Shown here in pieces: positions 1-11,813 of a stretch of DNA of 64,000 nt. A program made the translations under genes and the position numbers. Source of the DNA: Rhodospirillales bacterium (GTDB lineage Bacteria > Pseudomonadota > Alphaproteobacteria > Micavibrionales > Micavibrionaceae); assembly GCA_020638365.1 (NCBI GenBank), contig JACKIQ010000003.1:351004-415003 (forward strand). The letters are read 5' to 3'. The notes below the pieces were generated by a model. It saw only the letters and a program-made list of their open reading frames with translations. It was not told the DNA's origin and did not search any database. Every line of letters begins with the position of its first letter. Within the stretch, counting starts at the first letter, position 1.

Positions 1-123
1 TGATCGTTTAGCTTGAATAGCCTCACTCGTGGTTTATGTACATTGTGTACACAGCGCTCCTCGTTTGTCATTCAATCTAAACGCCCTTTGCTCTTGCTTC
101 TCTAATCACCGTTTCCAAGACAT

Positions 124-149
124 AAAAAATCCCCGGCTTTGGGCCGGGG
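124..149 (-). terminator. Rho-independent terminator of the 208-residue gene
   Basis: A 7-bp GC-only stem (131-137 with 143-149) with a 5-base loop is followed, reading the minus strand, by a run of T. It lies about 45 bases past the stop of the minus-strand gene at 193-819. Confidence 0.75.
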
Positions 150-192
150 AGAGATTTGCTTTTTACGCAGTTGATACAAGGAGAAGATTTGT

Positions 193-819
193 TCACGGTT
201 TGAGCGGGAAGGGGATGATGTTGCTGTCTTCGCCGATGCCGATGCCGGCCATGATCGAGAGCATGCCGCGTTCGGCGATATTTTCCTCGTCTTCGTACAT
301 ATAGCCCGTTTCCTGTATTTCAATGAGCTGGTCGACGATCAGGAACTGGCCCTGAAGCTGGATCCGGAGGATATCGAGGATCGCGGCGGCTTCGGTGTCG
401 TAAATCTCCAGCGCGACGCGGGTGAGATCCAGATTATCCATGAATTTTTCCATCTGGTCGGCCAGGCGCGGGAGCGCGGCCTTCAGCTTCGCGGCGCGGA
501 GGTCCGGGGCCGTCTGGCTGAGAGCGCAGAGCGGGCGGAATTCCTTGATGATTTTTTCGCTTAGTTTGCCCAGAAAGGCGAGGTCGAGTTCGCGCGCTTT
601 TTCAAATTTGTATATTTCCTGCGCGATGTGGGCGCAGCAGAGGAGGGCGATGTCGGGTTCCATCTCGCTGATGACCGTGTGGATCGAGTGTTCCGCTTCA
701 GGGTTCAGGGCGATTTGACCGTTGAGGGCGCCCTTGATGATGGTGGGGAGAAGATACTCGGCGCGGAACAGACCATTCATTTTGCTCAATCTGCTACTCG
801 TACTGCCATCGTCGTTCAT
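193..819 (-). CDS. Hypothetical protein, 208 residues
   Basis: I do not recognise this family. The product is soluble, with no signal peptide or membrane segment, mostly helical in character and rich in acidic residues and leucine, so an all-helical cytoplasmic protein is likely. It ends in a short acidic tail followed by IIPFPLKP. The ATG start is supported by an AGGAG about 9 bases upstream. A clear terminator follows, so it is probably a single-gene transcript. Nothing in the neighbourhood gives its role. Its length and helical look faintly resemble the partner proteins of the response regulators at 54-56 kb, but I see no shared motif. Confidence 0.75.
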   Translation of the reverse strand: MNDDGSTSSRLSKMNGLFRAEYLLPTIIKGALNGQIALNPEAEHSIHTVISEMEPDIALLCCAHIAQEIYKFEKARELDLAFLGKLSEKIIKEFRPLCALSQTAPDLRAAKLKAALPRLADQMEKFMDNLDLTRVALEIYDTEAAAILDILRIQLQGQFLIVDQLIEIQETGYMYEDEENIAERGMLSIMAGIGIGEDSNIIPFPLKP

Positions 820-1045
820 ATGTGAATCTCCTATTCATAATCTCTTAATCTCTCATTTAATGGGTAAAGGTAAACAAGTTCTTAAGATCGATTAAAAAAT
901 TTACAACCTGTTGTTTTTGAATGGTTATTTTTGGTAAATTTTATTTTTTCAAAGCTCTGAAATCTTCAAGTTTTAACGATTTTTAATGTTTTGGACGGTT
1001 GATTCGGAGAATAGTGGTACTGTTTTTCGTAAAGAAAGATTCGAA

Positions 1046-1486
1046 ATGGCGGTTGTTTTTGAAGTGATTCCGCATGGCGGTGAGTTGTACGGGCAGGCTG
1101 TGCGGTTGCGTGAAGCTGTGCTGCGGGAGCCGTTGGGGCTCGTGTTTACGGCTGAGGAATTAGCGGCAGAAAAAGATCATATCCAGATTGTCGGGCTGGA
1201 GGGAGACCGGGTGTGTGCGTGCGCGGTTTTGGTGCCTGAGGGCGAGCAGATGAAAATGCAGCGCGTTGCGGTCGAGCCGGGTGTGCAGGGGCGCGGGATC
1301 GGCAGCGCGATGATGAAGTTTTGCGAAGCTTATGCCGTGCAGCATGGGGTTGGGAAAATTTTTGTTCATGCGCGTGACAGCGCAGTGGCGTTTTATGAGC
1401 AGAACCGTTACGCGGGCGAGGGTGATTATTTTGATGAGGACGGGATTCCGCATCTGAAGATGTGGAAGTTGTTGCCGCCGGTTTAA
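1046..1486 (+). CDS. GNAT family N-acetyltransferase
   Basis: Predicted acyl-CoA-dependent N-acetyltransferase of unknown substrate. The GNAT core is visible: a strand ending in MQRVAVEP, then the acetyl-CoA pyrophosphate loop QGRGIGSAMM (the R/QxxGxG/A signature), and a late VHARDSAVAFYEQNRY segment typical of motif B. I place the start at 1046, giving 146 residues, because the N-terminus FEVIPHGGELY resembles family starts. An upstream in-frame ATG at 986 would add 20 residues of non-conserved sequence. Neither start has a strong ribosome binding site. The stop codon lies inside the terminator hairpin, so the gene appears monocistronic. Confidence 0.85.
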   Translation: MAVVFEVIPHGGELYGQAVRLREAVLREPLGLVFTAEELAAEKDHIQIVGLEGDRVCACAVLVPEGEQMKMQRVAVEPGVQGRGIGSAMMKFCEAYAVQHGVGKIFVHARDSAVAFYEQNRYAGEGDYFDEDGIPHLKMWKLLPPV

Positions 1487-1512
1487 GCCGCTGGCGGCTT
1501 TTCATTTTTTCT
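1485..1512 (+). terminator. Terminator after the GNAT gene
   Basis: AAGCCG/CGGCTT stem with a 4-base loop, followed by a T-rich tract. It overlaps the stop codon of the acetyltransferase gene. Confidence 0.6.
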
Positions 1513-1599
1513 TTCGCGTGTCATAACATTACTATTGATTATTTGTAACATTTTTTCGCGCCTGTCTGGGTGCGACATCCATTTTTAAGGGAAATTTTT

Positions 1600-2319
1600 A
1601 TGACTGAAGAAGCACAACACCTTAAGCGTCCTTTGGGGCTAATGCTGGCGGGCGGATATGCCGCTTTTCTGGCGGCTGCGGTTATCTTCGGGTATTTGAG
1701 TTCAATCGGCTCCTATCTCGAAGTTCCCCATAATGCAGTGAGCATGCCGGTGGTTTCGATGCTGATCGCACTTGTTCTGGGCGGGACCGCTTTCGGGTTG
1801 CTCAGACCCGGGAAGCACAGCAATCTCGCGCGGCTTTCGTTTTTTGCTGTTGCGCCGTGGGGGGCGCTGGCTCTGGGCAGCGCTTTTCCACACAGGCTCT
1901 GGCAGGACGATATTCCCTATACATTTTTCCTGTTCTTCATCTATGCGCCCCTGACGTTTCTGATCTCGCGGCCCGGCGCTCTTAAGGCTGTCGGGGAGCA
2001 GAATCATTCATGGTTGCGGCGGGGCGGAGCGCTGCTGCTGGTGTGCGTGATCGTCATGATCGTGGCCTATATGAGCGTGACCGCAAGCAAGCCCAGAGGT
2101 GGCGGAAGTTTCCTAAGTGTGGGTATTGGTCTTAATGATTACGTCAAGCGGAAGGTGATCTGCCATGTTCCTCTCTGGCATTACATTTTCGGTCTTATCG
2201 CGGTGTCCATTCCCACGAAATTGCCCGCGTTCCTGAAGCGCGGGGAGGCGGCGAGCGAGCAGGATGTGGTGTCGGATAAAGCTGCTGAGCCTCCGTCAGA
2301 TAAGAGAGATGCTGCGTAA
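1600..2319 (+). CDS. Polytopic inner-membrane protein, unknown function
   Basis: A 239-residue membrane protein with about six hydrophobic segments and a charged, Ala/Glu/Asp-rich cytoplasmic tail of about 30 residues. I do not recognise the family. The start at 1600 is preferred over an ATG at 1570 because AAGGGA sits about 7 bases upstream of 1600 and the extra residues do not look membrane-related. The stop overlaps the start of the yifB gene by one base (TAATG), so the two are probably translationally coupled. No catalytic motif is apparent. Confidence 0.75.
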   Translation: MTEEAQHLKRPLGLMLAGGYAAFLAAAVIFGYLSSIGSYLEVPHNAVSMPVVSMLIALVLGGTAFGLLRPGKHSNLARLSFFAVAPWGALALGSAFPHRLWQDDIPYTFFLFFIYAPLTFLISRPGALKAVGEQNHSWLRRGGALLLVCVIVMIVAYMSVTASKPRGGGSFLSVGIGLNDYVKRKVICHVPLWHYIFGLIAVSIPTKLPAFLKRGEAASEQDVVSDKAAEPPSDKRDAA

Positions 2320-3848
2320 TGGTCGCGCGGGTACATACCGTTTCGTTTCAGGGGATTGAGGTTAAGCCTGTTGACGTGCAGGTGCAGATTTCCAACGGGT
2401 TGCCGGGGTTTACGATTGTGGGGCTGCCTGATAAAGCGGTCGCGGAATCGCGGGAGCGGGTGCGAGCGGCGCTACATGCGCTAGGGCTTTCGCTTCCGCC
2501 AAAAAGACTCACCGTCAATCTTGCGCCCGCCGATTTGATGAAAGAGGGCAGTCATTTTGATCTGCCGATCGCTTTGGGCCTTTTGGCGGCGATGGGGGTT
2601 ATTCCTAAAAGCGATCTTGAAGACTACGTGGTTCTTGGCGAACTGGCGCTGGATGCCGGAATCCGCAGCGTATCGGGCGTTCTTCCCGCCGCGATGCATG
2701 CGAACGAGAACAGCCGGAATTTGATCTGTCCCGGCGCGTGCGGAGGGGAAGCCGCATGGGCGGGGGAGATTGATATTCTGGCTCCTGAAAATTTGCTGCA
2801 ACTCGTCAATCATATCAAGGGCACGCAGGTCATGTCGCGTCCGGAGGCGAAGTTGAGGGAGGATGCGGGTTTTCGTGCGCCCGACCTTTCGGAAGTACGC
2901 GGGCAGGAGACGGCCAAGCGTGCGCTGGAAATTGCGGCGGCGGGGGCGCATAATCTGCTGATGATCGGGCCGCCAGGATCGGGCAAGTCGATGCTGGCGA
3001 GTTGCCTGCCGGGGATATTGCCGCCGCTCTTGCCACGCGAGGCTCTGGAAGTTTCCATGATTCATTCGCTGGCCGGGGCTTTGCCCGCCGGCGGATTGCT
3101 GCGGCACCGTCCTTTTCGCAATCCGCATCATTCGGCCTCGCAGCCCGCTCTGATCGGCGGGGGGTACCGGGTGAGGCCGGGGGAAATTTCGCTGGCGCAC
3201 CACGGGGTGCTGTTTCTGGACGAGCTGCCAGAGTTTGCGCGGGGGACGCTGGAGGCTTTGCGGCAGCCGCTGGAAACCGGGGACGCGCTGGTGGCGCGGG
3301 CGAATGCGCACATCCGTTATCCGGCCCGGTTCCAGCTGATTGCGGCTATGAACCCCTGCCGGTGCGGATATCTGGGCGATCCCGAGCAGGAATGCACAAA
3401 AGCGCCGCGATGCGGGGCGGATTACCAGAACAGGCTTTCCGGGCCTTTGCTGGACCGGATTGACATGCATGTCGATGTAGCGGCGGTGAGTGCGCTGGAT
3501 TTGCAAAAACCGGGAACCGGGGAGGCTTCGGAAACAGTCGCGGCGCGTGTGGCGGCGGCGCGAAATATTCAGAAAGCCCGGTATGAGGGTTTTACCGGGG
3601 TGATGGCGGGGCTGACCAACGCCGAGGCTTCGGGGAAGGTGCTGGAAGCGGTCGCGCCGATGGATTCTGCGGCTAAAGCCCTTATGAATCAAGCGGTTGA
3701 GAAAGGAAAGCTCTCGGCGCGGGCTTATTTCCGGATTCTTCGGGTGGCGCGGACCATTGCCGATCTTTCCGGAGCGGGCGAGGCGCTATCGCGCGTTCAT
3801 ATCGCTGAATCTCTGAGTTACCGCCGTATCGTGCTGAGTTCATTATAA
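2319..3848 (+). CDS. comM: YifB/ComM family Mg-chelatase-like AAA ATPase
   Basis: A 509-residue ATPase of the YifB/ComM family. In naturally competent bacteria ComM is a hexameric helicase that extends branch migration during transformation. Domains in order: an N-terminal S5/Lon-like fold (about 1-170, with GLPDKAVAESRERVRAAL), then an AAA+ core with Walker A GPPGSGKS at 217-224 and Walker B VLFLDE at 297-302, a cysteine-containing NPCRCGYLGDP segment, and a C-terminal lid with the SARAYFRILRVARTIADL signature. Full length for the family. It overlaps the preceding membrane protein gene by one base. No competence genes are visible nearby, so the role here is by homology only. Confidence 0.95.
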   Translation: MVARVHTVSFQGIEVKPVDVQVQISNGLPGFTIVGLPDKAVAESRERVRAALHALGLSLPPKRLTVNLAPADLMKEGSHFDLPIALGLLAAMGVIPKSDLEDYVVLGELALDAGIRSVSGVLPAAMHANENSRNLICPGACGGEAAWAGEIDILAPENLLQLVNHIKGTQVMSRPEAKLREDAGFRAPDLSEVRGQETAKRALEIAAAGAHNLLMIGPPGSGKSMLASCLPGILPPLLPREALEVSMIHSLAGALPAGGLLRHRPFRNPHHSASQPALIGGGYRVRPGEISLAHHGVLFLDELPEFARGTLEALRQPLETGDALVARANAHIRYPARFQLIAAMNPCRCGYLGDPEQECTKAPRCGADYQNRLSGPLLDRIDMHVDVAAVSALDLQKPGTGEASETVAARVAAARNIQKARYEGFTGVMAGLTNAEASGKVLEAVAPMDSAAKALMNQAVEKGKLSARAYFRILRVARTIADLSGAGEALSRVHIAESLSYRRIVLSSL

Positions 3849-4021
3849 AATATGATTCTGCTGTTTTCAGGGGAAAAGGCATATTTTTGCCACAATTGAT
3901 AAAATTGTTTGTATTCCCGTGTGAGAGCGGCGTATAATTCATATGTATAATAAGGCGTGAGGTTCGTGGCTGCGGGTTTTGGCTGAACCTTACTGGCGAG
4001 TTTCAAACGGCTGGTGATTGA

Positions 4022-5260
4022 ATGACCTTACCTACTGTTGATTTTTCAGGATTTGAGACGGGTTACAGTCGTAATCCGGACGGTGTGTCGGGACATGACC
4101 GCGATATTATGAGCCGCGCTGATATGGAAAGCGGCTATGCCTATGACGACGTCGTTCAGTGGCGGCAGTTTCAGGTTTCCATGGGCGGCATGCAACATAA
4201 TCAGCAGATGACGTTCACCGAATCCCTTATCCAGGGGAATGTCCGTGAGCAGACCTTCATGCAGATGTTGCGTCCCGAGGATTCGGCCGCCGGCAAGTAC
4301 CGCGCAGATAAAATTGATACGCAAAGCCTCAAACGCGATGTAGACAAGCCGATTACCGATGCGGCACAGATTTCCCAAAAAGCCCATGAAGGGCTGGCCG
4401 ATGTCAAGGACAAGATCGGTAATTTCATGGAGGACTGGAATCAGGCCAAAACCGAGGCTCTGGACGTGATCAAGGGTACGGCGATTGACCAGGGGCTGGA
4501 TCCGGTCGTGGCTATTGATACGCTTATTCCCGACACGGCATCGAACAAGGGAACGGCCATGGCTTATGTCGCCGGGGAGGCCGCATTTGGTGCCGGGACT
4601 CTGGCAACTATGGGCAAGGCCTCTTTTGTGGCCAACGAAGTCGGGGATGAGCGCAAGAAGCTCAGCCGCGCAGAGCAGGAGGCGCTGCTTGAGGAATCTC
4701 TGCGGCGCCTGCAGTCGACCGCGCCGACCGATACGCGCGCAGAGGCGTCTGCGAGCGGCAGTGCGCCGGCGGTCAGCGCAGAAGACCAGAGCGAGAATCA
4801 CTGGCATAATTTTGAGATGGACGATCTGGCCGAATTTATTGCCGCCGATCCGATGCAGGAAGAGGATTTCAAGGCGCTTGTCGATCTGGAATACGAACTG
4901 GAAGAGAACGTTATCAACGGAAACCATGCGGAAATTCGTGAGTTTTACGGAAAAACGGGCGATCTGGTGGCCAAGGCTCAGGTTGAGGTCGATGCCGGTA
5001 ACGATGCTGTTCGCAAGCTTGTTGAGGATGCAACGATCGTCAAGGACGATCGTACGGCTGCGCGATACGATGCGGCTCATGTCCGTCTTACGGGCGATAC
5101 CCTGACCGGGTTTTCAAAGGTCGCTACCGATCTGAATATGGATTCCCAGTCGGTCGAGACGGTTCTGGACCACGAAAAACTGAATATGAACGCCCTTGAG
5201 GTTCAGTTGACTCTGGCGATCAACCAGAAAATGGATACGGGCATGAATCTGGCCATGTAA
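4022..5260 (+). CDS. Hypothetical protein, 412 residues
   Basis: I do not recognise this protein. It is acidic, without a signal peptide, and mostly helical. A glycine/alanine-rich hydrophobic stretch near residues 180-200 (AMAYVAGEAAFGAGTLATM) could be a membrane-insertion or packing element. A low-complexity Ala/Ser/Thr linker at about 235-260 separates two charged helical halves. The coding frame is supported by its length, by a strong terminator directly after the stop, and by codon use like its neighbours. Opposite-strand open frames over it are shadows. No ribosome binding site is obvious before the ATG. It stands alone between yifB and a GGDEF gene. Confidence 0.8.
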   Translation: MTLPTVDFSGFETGYSRNPDGVSGHDRDIMSRADMESGYAYDDVVQWRQFQVSMGGMQHNQQMTFTESLIQGNVREQTFMQMLRPEDSAAGKYRADKIDTQSLKRDVDKPITDAAQISQKAHEGLADVKDKIGNFMEDWNQAKTEALDVIKGTAIDQGLDPVVAIDTLIPDTASNKGTAMAYVAGEAAFGAGTLATMGKASFVANEVGDERKKLSRAEQEALLEESLRRLQSTAPTDTRAEASASGSAPAVSAEDQSENHWHNFEMDDLAEFIAADPMQEEDFKALVDLEYELEENVINGNHAEIREFYGKTGDLVAKAQVEVDAGNDAVRKLVEDATIVKDDRTAARYDAAHVRLTGDTLTGFSKVATDLNMDSQSVETVLDHEKLNMNALEVQLTLAINQKMDTGMNLAM

Positions 5261-5290
5261 TCGAGGCTTTTTACTGATTTTTTTAATGGA

Positions 5291-5312
5291 GGGGGCGCGG
5301 CCCCCTTTTTTT
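5291..5312 (+). terminator. Strong rho-independent terminator
   Basis: A GGGGGC/GCCCCC stem (5291-5296 with 5300-5305), 3-base loop and seven T residues, 30 bases after the stop of the 412-residue gene. Confidence 0.9.
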
Positions 5313-5460
5313 CTGGTTTTTTGAACCTCTATCCCGGAGCATGTCAAAAATGTTTCAACGCTTATCCTGATCTGCTAGACTTTTTTTGCGGTGGGTATTA
5401 TTTGTATTTCACCCTTTCTGTGTTCGTTTTTTTTGTCAATAAATTACCGGGCTTTTCGCT

Positions 5461-6522
5461 TTGAGCTTTTTTTATCCTCCAGATAAAGCCGACGAGTACT
5501 CGCAGTTCGCGCTTGGGCGTATTCGGGAATCCGGGCTTTTGCCCAGCCCGGAGAATTATGAATTGTGGTTTATTTACCGCTCGGGCAGCAACCCGCTGAT
5601 GAACAAGGCGCTGGATCAAATCCTCGCAAACGAGGTTAAGCCGACTAACGAGATCTGCAAGTCCATCTTTGACCAGTTTTTACGTGCCGACCGGGAGGAT
5701 GAGCGCGTCAGGTCCGCAGGGGACAAAATCAAGAAGACAATTAGTGAGGTCAATACGGCCGTAGGATCGGTTCGAGAGTTTGCCCACGGTTATCACGAAA
5801 CCCTTGAGGATGTGGGCGAAAAGCTTAAAGACGAGAAAACAAAAGAGGAAATCAGGGCGATTCTGGGTGATGTTCTGGAAGATACTAGGGAAATGCTCGA
5901 CCAGAATACGCATCTGGAGGTACTGCTGCAAGAGTCGGCTGTGACTATGGAAAAACTTCACCGCGATCTTGAGATCGCGAGAAAGGAAGCGCTTACCGAT
6001 GCCTTGACGGGGCTTTCCAACCGGAAGGCTTTCGATCATGAGATCGAAGTCATCGCGAAGGCTGCGAGCGCCAAGGAAGGGGAGATTTTTACGCTTCTTC
6101 TTATGGACATCGATCATTTCAAGAGCTTCAATGACACGTTTGGCCATCAGGTCGGGGACCAGGTTTTGAGGCTTGTGGCAAAAACGCTTAAAGACGGCGT
6201 CAAAGGGCGTGACTTTGCGGCGCGTTACGGCGGTGAGGAGTTTGCGATTATCCTGCCTTTCACGCATATGGAATCCGCTTTGAAGGTTGCAGAATTTTTG
6301 CGCGTCAACGTCGCCAAGAAAGAAGTCGTAAACCGAGTGAGCGGGGAACGGCTGGCGCGTATTACCATATCGGTCGGCGTTGCGGAGTATGTCAAGTCCG
6401 AGCCGATCGAAAATCTTATTTCGCGCGCGGATTCGGCGCTTTATGCTGCAAAGCATAACGGACGGAATCAGGTTGCGGTGGCTCCCGTTTCCACAGCCGT
6501 AAAAAAGAAAGCGGCGAGCTAG
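5461..6522 (+). CDS. Diguanylate cyclase (GGDEF domain)
   Basis: Predicted enzyme making cyclic di-GMP from two GTP. The C-terminal GGDEF domain (about 180-335) has DALTGLSNRKAFD at its start and the active-site GGEEF at 257-261. The inhibitory I-site position five residues upstream reads KGRD rather than RxxD, so product feedback may be weak. The N-terminal 170 residues are soluble and helical, with an EYSQFALGRI...NYELWFIYRSG segment that I associate with other alphaproteobacterial GGDEF proteins. The only plausible start is TTG at 5461, with no clear ribosome binding site. No EAL domain is present. Confidence 0.9.
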   Translation: MSFFYPPDKADEYSQFALGRIRESGLLPSPENYELWFIYRSGSNPLMNKALDQILANEVKPTNEICKSIFDQFLRADREDERVRSAGDKIKKTISEVNTAVGSVREFAHGYHETLEDVGEKLKDEKTKEEIRAILGDVLEDTREMLDQNTHLEVLLQESAVTMEKLHRDLEIARKEALTDALTGLSNRKAFDHEIEVIAKAASAKEGEIFTLLLMDIDHFKSFNDTFGHQVGDQVLRLVAKTLKDGVKGRDFAARYGGEEFAIILPFTHMESALKVAEFLRVNVAKKEVVNRVSGERLARITISVGVAEYVKSEPIENLISRADSALYAAKHNGRNQVAVAPVSTAVKKKAAS

Positions 6523-6612
6523 CGCTCTTTTTTTCCTTTCTGTTCATGTTTTATGGTTGCGCCAATGCCCCTTATCCTGCACCTTTGGTCCTGATTTGCA
6601 CTGAGGCGGGAT

Positions 6613-8858
<2,246 letters not shown>

Positions 8859-8862
<4 letters not shown>

Positions 8863-9596
8863 AAATCCAGCTTTCCCGCGGCTACTATGCGCCCGTAACC
8901 GCCGGCCTGCCCAAAAATAATTACGCCGTCAATGTCGCCATCGGGTCTGGGCGCCGATCTGGAAATGGCATCGCCTTCCCAAGCGCCAAGATTGGTGTAG
9001 GTTATAGCCGAGTTCACATAGTGAATTTTTTTTCCTGCATTCTCACCGCCGGAGATGTCCTGCGAATGCGATGTCTTGAAGCCGAACATCCAGAGGCGGA
9101 AGTCGCCGTTGATCGGAAAATCTACGGGCGGAAGCATGAAGCGTATAGTTTTTTCGTCCAGTTCTATCTCTATCGGCTCTACACGCTGGCCGCGCGCACG
9201 GGTGAAGGCTGTTTTTCCATCTTCAAGACGGGAACCGACAAAAGGATTCAGGCCGTTCATGATCATCTGCGGGGTGTATACACGCGGCGGTTTTTCAAGG
9301 CTGGCGTAACCGTGCTGGCGGATATCGCAGAACTCGTTCGACAAGGTATCCTGCCAGTTCATGCGGTTAAAATACGATACGTGGCAGGCCATAGCTATTA
9401 CATTGTCTTCCCTGGATAATTTTTCAAGATAGGAGTCGGCCGGCGGGCATGACGAGCAGCTCTGCGAGGTGAAGAGTTCAACGACGACAAGCGAGGTTTT
9501 ATCGTCCGATTCGCTCTTTTCCAGAGCCTGGGCAGCCGCTATCAAGGCACAGAAAGCTGTCACAGTGATCAGGCAGGAAAAAAGGATGGCTTTCAT
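8859..9596 (-). CDS. DUF1223 thioredoxin-like exported protein
   Basis: A 245-residue protein with an N-terminal signal peptide (about 1-24, ending AAAQALE) and a thioredoxin-like domain containing SQSCSSCPPAD, with a C47-x-x-C50 pair. This matches the DUF1223 family, periplasmic proteins of unresolved function with a thioredoxin fold. Other visible family segments are VYTPQMIMNG and the WMFGF region. A redox role in the periplasm is inferred from the CxxC and the signal peptide. It is transcribed toward uvrD and overlaps its last four bases, so no intergenic terminator is possible. Confidence 0.88.
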
Positions 9597-9783
9597 GATG
9601 TTATCCTTGCTTGTTTTATTTTGTTTTTAACCTTCGGGCACAGTAGACGATAGGTTTAACACGAAGGTTTCTCTTAATTTACCTTTTTTACTGGTAGAGT
9701 AAAACCGGGTAAACTGCACGTTGTTTTTACGCTCGGAATGGTTCATATTTGCCGCGTTGTAACCCATGAGGGAGTAGGTTCCC

Positions 9784-10748
9784 ATGATTAATAATTATAC
9801 TGTCGCAACCGTCTTCGGGGGTACGGGTTTTATCGGACGACATATCGTTCGCGAACTGGCCGCGAGAGGAGTTATTGTCAAGGTTGCTACACGTATTCCA
9901 GAGCGTGCCTATTTCCTTAAGCCTTACGGCCGTGTAGGGCAGATCGTTCCAGTGACGTGCAGGTATGATTCACAGGACAGCCTCGCGCAGGCCGTTAAGG
10001 GGTCAGATCTGGTCGTGAACTGCGTAGGCATACTTTACGAGCGTGGACGGAAAAGGCGCTTTAAGAGTGCACATGTGGACTTTCCGCAGCGATTGCCCGC
10101 GCTTGCAGCGAGGAGGGCGTTTTGCGGTTTGTTCATATTTCTTCGCTTGGCTGTGACAAGGCTCAATCGGCCTATGCCAAAAGCAAACTTGAAGGGAGAA
10201 GGCCGTGCTTTCGAATTTTCCCCGTGCCACGATTTTACGCCCAAGCGTCGTTTTCGGAACTGAGGACAGGTTTTTAACATGTTCGCTAAGCTCTCCCGTT
10301 ATCTTCCTTTTTACCGCTTATCGGCGGGGGGTGTACCAAGATTCAACCCGTTTATGTCGGCGATGTTGCTGAGGCGGCCCTTACCTGCCTTTATGCGGTC
10401 GGCGAGGGCGGCGATTGCGTTGAGGGCGAGATTTTCGAACTGGGCGGGCCGGAGGTTCTGACTTTCCGGGAAGTTTACGAGAAGCTTTTTTATCATACCG
10501 GGCGCAGAAGATGTCTTGTCAGAATTCCGTGGGGTCTGGCCAAGGTTCAGGCGTGGTTCATGGGTTTCTTTCCTGACCCGCTTTTGACCCCCGACCAGGT
10601 GGAGACACTGAAGACAGATACCGTCGTCTCTTCCTCCATGAAAGGATTTGAAGAACTAGGGGTTCGCGTGCATTCCATTGATTCCATTCTTCCCGGTTAT
10701 CTGGAGACGTTTCGTTCGGGCGGGCGTCTGGCGAAGGCGCGGGCGTAG
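9784..10748 (+). pseudogene. NDUFA9-like NAD(P)-binding protein, four frameshifts
   Basis: The protein is an atypical short-chain dehydrogenase of the complex I NDUFA9 family, which starts with the dinucleotide motif FGGTGFIGRHIVREL. The frame is broken four times: near 10086-10094, 10195-10201, 10268-10275 and 10308-10313. Adding one base at each place restores a continuous family-like protein of about 320 residues (…RFVHISSLG, …ATILRPSVVFG, …MFAKLSRYLPFLPLIGGG, …FELGGPEVLTFREVYEKLF, …MGFFPDPLLTPDQ). Two sites are runs of five T where six are expected. This pattern suggests sequencing or assembly error more than decay, since all flanking family residues are intact. Confidence 0.85.
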
Positions 10749-10859
10749 GATTTCCGTTTTACGGGCGTATAACCAGAGCAGTTTGTGCGCTGCGAGTGTT
10801 TTTGTTTTTCGGTTTATTTGTGATATACGGGAGTCTTTCCAGAAAGAATCAGGCTTGTC

Positions 10860-11813
10860 ATGAGACTAAAATACTTCTTTTTCGCGTTTCTGTTGGCTTT
10901 TGCTATCAGCCAGCCCTGCAGGGTCGTTCTGGCCGCAGACCAGCAGATTGTCGCCGTCGTGAACGAGGATGCGATTACGCAAAAGGACCTGAATGATCGA
11001 ATGAAGCTGATCATGGTTTCTTCGAGGATGCCCAATCGCGAGGATATCCGAAGCAAGCTTGCACCTCAGATTATCAATTCTCTTATCGAAGAGCAGATTA
11101 TGATGCAGGAAGCCAAAAAGCTGGGTCTTGAGGTTTCGCCTGAAGATATCGAAAAGGGATTCGAGAGCCTTGCCCAGCAGAATAAAATGAGCGCTGATCA
11201 CTTTAAAGAGATGCTGCGACGCGGCGGGATCGCCGTTTCGACGTTGAAGCGTCAGATCACGGCTCATTTATCATGGTCTCTGGTTATCCAGAAAAGAATA
11301 CGGCCGCGCATTAACGTGACCGAACGCGATATTGACGACGTTCTGGCTCGGTTGTCGAAGAATGTCGGGCGTTCGGAATATCTGCTGGCTGAAATTTTTC
11401 TGCCTGCCGACAAGAAGGCAGACGAGGCAAAGGTCAAACAGTTGGCTCTTAGCATGGCGACCGAAATTCGCGCTGGGCGCGCGAGCTTTTATAAGTTGGC
11501 GCAGCAATTTTCCCAATCTGCCGGGTCATCGAAGGGCGGCGATCTGGGATGGGTGCAGGACGGCCAGCTTGACAAGGATATGGCCGCGGCCGTCGAGGGG
11601 CTTTCGGTCAATCAGGTCAGCAACCCTATTCGTTCCCCGAACGGATATCACCTCTTGTTTCTTCGCGAAAAGCGTCAGTTGACCGCAGAGAACCTGCCTG
11701 ACCGGGATAAGGTCGCCACAATGCTGGGACTTGAGCGTCTGGACCGCATGCAGCGCGGCTATATGCTCGACCTCAAGGCTTCGGCCTTTATCGACAACCG
11801 TGTCGGATCCTGA
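10860..11813 (+). CDS. surA: SurA-like periplasmic peptidyl-prolyl isomerase
   Basis: A 317-residue outer-membrane-protein chaperone and PPIase. A signal peptide (1-25, ending VVLAADQQ) precedes the SurA N-terminal helical chaperone domain (about 28-150, with VAVVNEDAITQKDLNDRM) and a single parvulin domain (about 172-273, with GGDLGWV and the final NGYHLLFL). E. coli SurA has two parvulin domains. One is usual in alphaproteobacteria. The next gene, ksgA, begins with GTG inside the 3' end, so the two are probably co-transcribed. The intervening pdxA found in many genomes is absent here. Confidence 0.92.
   Translation: MRLKYFFFAFLLAFAISQPCRVVLAADQQIVAVVNEDAITQKDLNDRMKLIMVSSRMPNREDIRSKLAPQIINSLIEEQIMMQEAKKLGLEVSPEDIEKGFESLAQQNKMSADHFKEMLRRGGIAVSTLKRQITAHLSWSLVIQKRIRPRINVTERDIDDVLARLSKNVGRSEYLLAEIFLPADKKADEAKVKQLALSMATEIRAGRASFYKLAQQFSQSAGSSKGGDLGWVQDGQLDKDMAAAVEGLSVNQVSNPIRSPNGYHLLFLREKRQLTAENLPDRDKVATMLGLERLDRMQRGYMLDLKASAFIDNRVGS

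Noticed and set aside
2481..3692. 403-residue minus-strand open frame over yifB
   Set aside because: Lies fully inside yifB on the opposite strand, with Arg/His/Pro-rich composition typical of an antisense shadow in GC-rich code.
3682..4006. Two small minus-strand frames between yifB and the 412-residue gene
   Set aside because: They overlap each other and the end of yifB and have no ribosome binding site or family resemblance.
4046..5080. 344-residue minus-strand frame over the 412-residue gene
   Set aside because: The plus-strand frame has the terminator and normal codon use. The antisense frame is a shadow.
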